DNA of 64,000 nt, taken from contig NC_015125.1 of the NCBI RefSeq assembly GCF_000202635.1, forward strand, positions 3,100,001-3,164,000, given 5' to 3'. Shown here in pieces: positions 61,831 through 64,000 of the stretch. The notes below the pieces were generated by a model, which saw nothing but the letters and a program-made list of their open reading frames with translations, had not been told where the DNA came from and ran no database searches. Each line of letters opens with the position of its first letter. Position 1 is the first letter of the stretch. The position numbers and the translations under genes are program-made. The stretch is from Microbacterium testaceum StLB037 (GTDB taxonomy: Bacteria > Actinomycetota > Actinomycetes > Actinomycetales > Microbacteriaceae).

Positions 61831-62325
61831 ATGACCCACCCCGACCACGTCGATGACCTCGTCGCGCAGTGGGCGATCGAGCGTCCCGACGTCGACGCGT
61901 CGCCGATGCAGATCATCGGCCGCATGAGCCGGATCGTCGCCCACCTCGACGCCGAACTGCTCGCCGTCTTCCGCCGCTTCGGCCTCGGCGAGGGGGAGTT
62001 CGACATCCTCGCGGCCCTCCGCCGTCTCGGGGAGCCCTACGCCTGCGCGCCGGGCGAGCTCGCGCGCCACACGATGGTGACCACCGGCGCGGTGACGAAG
62101 CGGGTCGACCGGCTCGTGGCATCCGGTCTCGTGTCGAGGAGCGCGAGCGACGACGACGGCCGCGGGCGGGTGATCTCGCTCACACCGGAGGGGCGGCGGG
62201 TGATCGACGAGGCGCTGGTCGCGCACGTCGCGAACGAGGAGAGGCTGCTGTCGGCGCTGACTCCGGGCGATCGTCGCACGCTGGAGGGGCTCTTGCGCGC
62301 CTGGGGCCGTTCCCTCGGCGCATGA
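61831..62325 (+). CDS. MarR-family transcriptional regulator
   Basis: A 164-residue winged-helix regulator: VFRRFGLGEGEFDILAALRRLG, then PGELARHTMVTTGAVTKRVDRLVASGLVSRS and the wing DDDGRGRVISLTPEGRRVID. The ATG at 61831 is chosen; a GTG at 61822 with GGAAGG 4 nt upstream is an alternative. It is divergent from the EamA exporter, with paired palindromes between them, the classical arrangement for a MarR repressor that controls a transporter and itself. Confidence 0.88.
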   Translation: MTHPDHVDDLVAQWAIERPDVDASPMQIIGRMSRIVAHLDAELLAVFRRFGLGEGEFDILAALRRLGEPYACAPGELARHTMVTTGAVTKRVDRLVASGLVSRSASDDDGRGRVISLTPEGRRVIDEALVAHVANEERLLSALTPGDRRTLEGLLRAWGRSLGA

Positions 62326-62376
62326 GAGGTCACGTTCTGTCGCCGCGGCTCGCGTCGCGCAACGGAAAGCGACCCC

Positions 62377-64000
62377 TCACCCGCCTTTGAGCGCCTTCGC
62401 GATGCGCTGAGGCGACACCGGCTCGGCGGTGCCGAGGCGCTGGGCGAAGAGGCTGACGCGCAGTTCCTCCAGCAACCACCGCGTCTGCACGAGGTTCGCG
62501 GGAGCGTCGGCGGGGAGCGGCACCGTGCCGCCGGCCTCGACGAAGCCCGCGGCGGCGCGCTCGTACTCGGTCATGCGCTGGCGGTCGCGGCCCGGGTTGT
62601 CGGACAGCGTCTTCACCCGCTCGAGCGCTCCGGCGAGGTAGCGAGGGTAGTGCTGCAGGCGCGGCAGGCCCGTGCGCGAGAGGAAGCCGGGGAACAGCAG
62701 GCCCTTCACCTGGCCCCTCACGTCGTTGAGGGCTCCGAGAAGGGTGATGGAGGCGGCATCCTTCATCGCCCTCTCGACCTCGCGCTGCGCCAGCAGGATC
62801 TTCGCGGCCAGCGACACCGTCTGGAACGTGCGGTCGACCGAGGCGGCCGAGAATGCGTCGCGCACCCGCTCGAAGTCGGCCCTGGTGCGCACGACACCGG
62901 TCGGGCTCTCGCGCCCGAGGATGTCGTCGGCCAGGGCCACGCGCGCATCCTCGATCAGCGCTTTCGCGTTCTGGTACGGGGATGCCGCGAGCGCAAGCTT
63001 CTCGTTCGCGGTGAGGTGGTCGAGAACGTAGCTGGCGGGGGAGGCGACGGCGAGCAGCATCAGGCGACGGATGCCGGCGCGGGTGTGCCTCTCGGCGTCC
63101 TCGGGCGTCGCCTCGACGCGCAGGGCCACGCTGTCGCCCTCGTCGACGAGCGCCGGGTACCCACGCACGACGCCGCCGGCGACGGGCGTGTCGACGACCT
63201 CGGTGAGCTCGTCGAGGTCCCAGGTCGTGAGCTTCGCGCGCGAGGCGAACGCGGGGGAGGCCTCGGCGACCTTCGCGGCTCGCTGCGCCGGGCGAGCGAT
63301 CGTGGACTCGACGCTCGAGCGGGCCCTGTCCGCCAACCGTCGCTGCAGAGCCGCGAGGTCGCGATCGCTGCCGATCGCGCGGCCCCGGCCGTCGACCGCG
63401 CGGAAGGAGGGCAGCAGGTGCGCGGGCACCCGTTCGAGCTCGAAGTCGGCGGCGCTCACCCGCTGGTTCGCCACGCGCTGCACGAGGGCCGCGAGGGCGT
63501 CGACGAGTGTCGTCTTCGGCAGACCGTTCGCGTGCTCGGGGCCCTTCTCGGCGAGCTCGGCCGAGAATTTCTCGGCCCAGTCGGCCGCGGGCACGACGTT
63601 GCGGCGGATGGTCTTCGGCAGCGCGCGCAACAGGGCCGTGACCAGCTCGTCGCGCATGCCGGGCACCTGCCAGTCGAAGCCGTCGGGGCGCAGCTGCGCG
63701 AGCAGCGGCAGCGGGACGACCACCGTGACGCCGTCGTCAGGCGCTCCGGGCTCGAAGCGGTAGGCGAGGTTCAGCGTCTGGTCGCCCTGGCGCCACCGTG
63801 CGGGGAAGGCGCGGTCATCGCCCTGCGCGCGGTCGCCGGTGAGGTCGGACTCGCGCAGGTCGAGCAGGTGCGGCGTGCGGTTCGAGGCATCCTTCCACCA
63901 CGTCTCGAACGAGCGCACGTCGGTGACGTCGGCCGGGATGCGGGCGTTGTAGAACGCGAACACCGCTTCGTCGCCGATGAGGATGTCGCGGCGGCGCTCG
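62377..64000 (-). CDS. hrpA: HrpA-like ATP-dependent RNA helicase, C-terminal part (cut by window edge)
   Basis: The minus-strand frame is open from the window end to a TGA at 62377-62379, giving about 541 residues of a larger protein. The content matches the long C-terminal region (DUF3418) of HrpA-type DEAH RNA helicases: FYNARIPADVTDVRSFETWW, LAYRFEPGAPDDGVTVVVPL, PKTIRRNVVPAADWAE and TTWDLDELTEVVDTPVAGG. The DEAH helicase core would lie outside the window. A 51-bp gap separates its end from the MarR gene. In the family it acts on RNA or stalled ribosomes. Confidence 0.85.
   Translation of the reverse strand, partial: ERRRDILIGDEAVFAFYNARIPADVTDVRSFETWWKDASNRTPHLLDLRESDLTGDRAQGDDRAFPARWRQGDQTLNLAYRFEPGAPDDGVTVVVPLPLLAQLRPDGFDWQVPGMRDELVTALLRALPKTIRRNVVPAADWAEKFSAELAEKGPEHANGLPKTTLVDALAALVQRVANQRVSAADFELERVPAHLLPSFRAVDGRGRAIGSDRDLAALQRRLADRARSSVESTIARPAQRAAKVAEASPAFASRAKLTTWDLDELTEVVDTPVAGGVVRGYPALVDEGDSVALRVEATPEDAERHTRAGIRRLMLLAVASPASYVLDHLTANEKLALAASPYQNAKALIEDARVALADDILGRESPTGVVRTRADFERVRDAFSAASVDRTFQTVSLAAKILLAQREVERAMKDAASITLLGALNDVRGQVKGLLFPGFLSRTGLPRLQHYPRYLAGALERVKTLSDNPGRDRQRMTEYERAAAGFVEAGGTVPLPADAPANLVQTRWLLEELRVSLFAQRLGTAEPVSPQRIAKALKGG

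Noticed and set aside
1..64000. tRNA, rRNA, riboswitch, prophage or insertion-sequence features
   Set aside because: No cloverleaf-type sequences ending in CCA, no transposase or integrase genes, and no known riboswitch core were recognised by eye; a covariance search would be needed to exclude small RNAs.

Overview
The window is high-GC bacterial DNA, almost fully coding on both strands, with many 4-base ATGA overlaps, frequent GTG starts and many genes that look leaderless. Gene content points to a Gram-positive actinobacterium of the family Microbacteriaceae, most likely Microbacterium or a close relative: GGATGCC-rich coding sequence, sugar ABC importers without their own ATPase, an HspR-type HAIR box, an actinobacterial ATP-dependent DNA ligase, lipobox lipoproteins and DUF418/DUF998/EI24 membrane proteins. 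The taxon is inferred from content; no rRNA or other marker gene is present. Secreted and intracellular glycosidases together with a pyruvate/indolepyruvate decarboxylase-like enzyme suggest life on plant material.

Layout. 1-6.1 kb: the tail of an unidentified gene, a secreted GH9 glucanase, a divergent hybrid DeoR/LacI-type regulator with a ThuA-like protein, and a ROK repressor. 6.3-18.6 kb: one long operon for plant oligosaccharides, with a family-5 (Opp/Dpp-type) ABC importer (SBP, two permeases, two ATPases), a GH42 beta-galactosidase, a GH2 beta-mannosidase and a GH36 alpha-galactosidase. The glycosidase set fits galactomannan or galactoglucomannan oligosaccharides. 18.6-20.4 kb: nucleoside hydrolase plus ribokinase-type kinase. 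20.5-27.6 kb: a SnoaL-like protein, membrane proteins, an rRNA methyltransferase-like protein, the TPP decarboxylase, two short ORFs missed by long-ORF rules, and two tandem-repeat arrays.

27.6-33.7 kb holds the most interesting unit. A UgpB-like substrate-binding protein and two permeases (no ATPase) lie next to an inositol-monophosphatase-family phosphatase, a 2H phosphoesterase and a LacI-family repressor. The identical 12-bp palindrome GGGAACGTTCCC lies directly upstream of both the transporter operon and the 2H phosphoesterase gene. I read this as a LacI-controlled system for taking up and breaking down a phosphorylated or cyclic-phosphodiester compound.

33.7-51.2 kb: membrane proteins and lipoproteins, a ClpC-type ATPase behind a HAIR box, two luciferase-like monooxygenases, a TetR regulator with a DUF418 partner, RecQ-like helicase, ATP-dependent DNA ligase, a NYN-domain protein, a Gfo/Idh/MocA oxidoreductase and an M20 peptidase. 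51.2-58 kb: a LacI repressor, its GTGACCGGTCAC-type operators, a ChvE-GguA-GguB-type monosaccharide importer, and a second unusual SBP-like lipoprotein. 58-64 kb: a NarL-type two-component system with a DUF4097-like protein, an EamA exporter divergent from a MarR regulator across paired palindromes, and the C-terminal part of an HrpA-like RNA helicase that runs off the window. I saw no tRNA, rRNA, CRISPR array, phage or insertion sequence.
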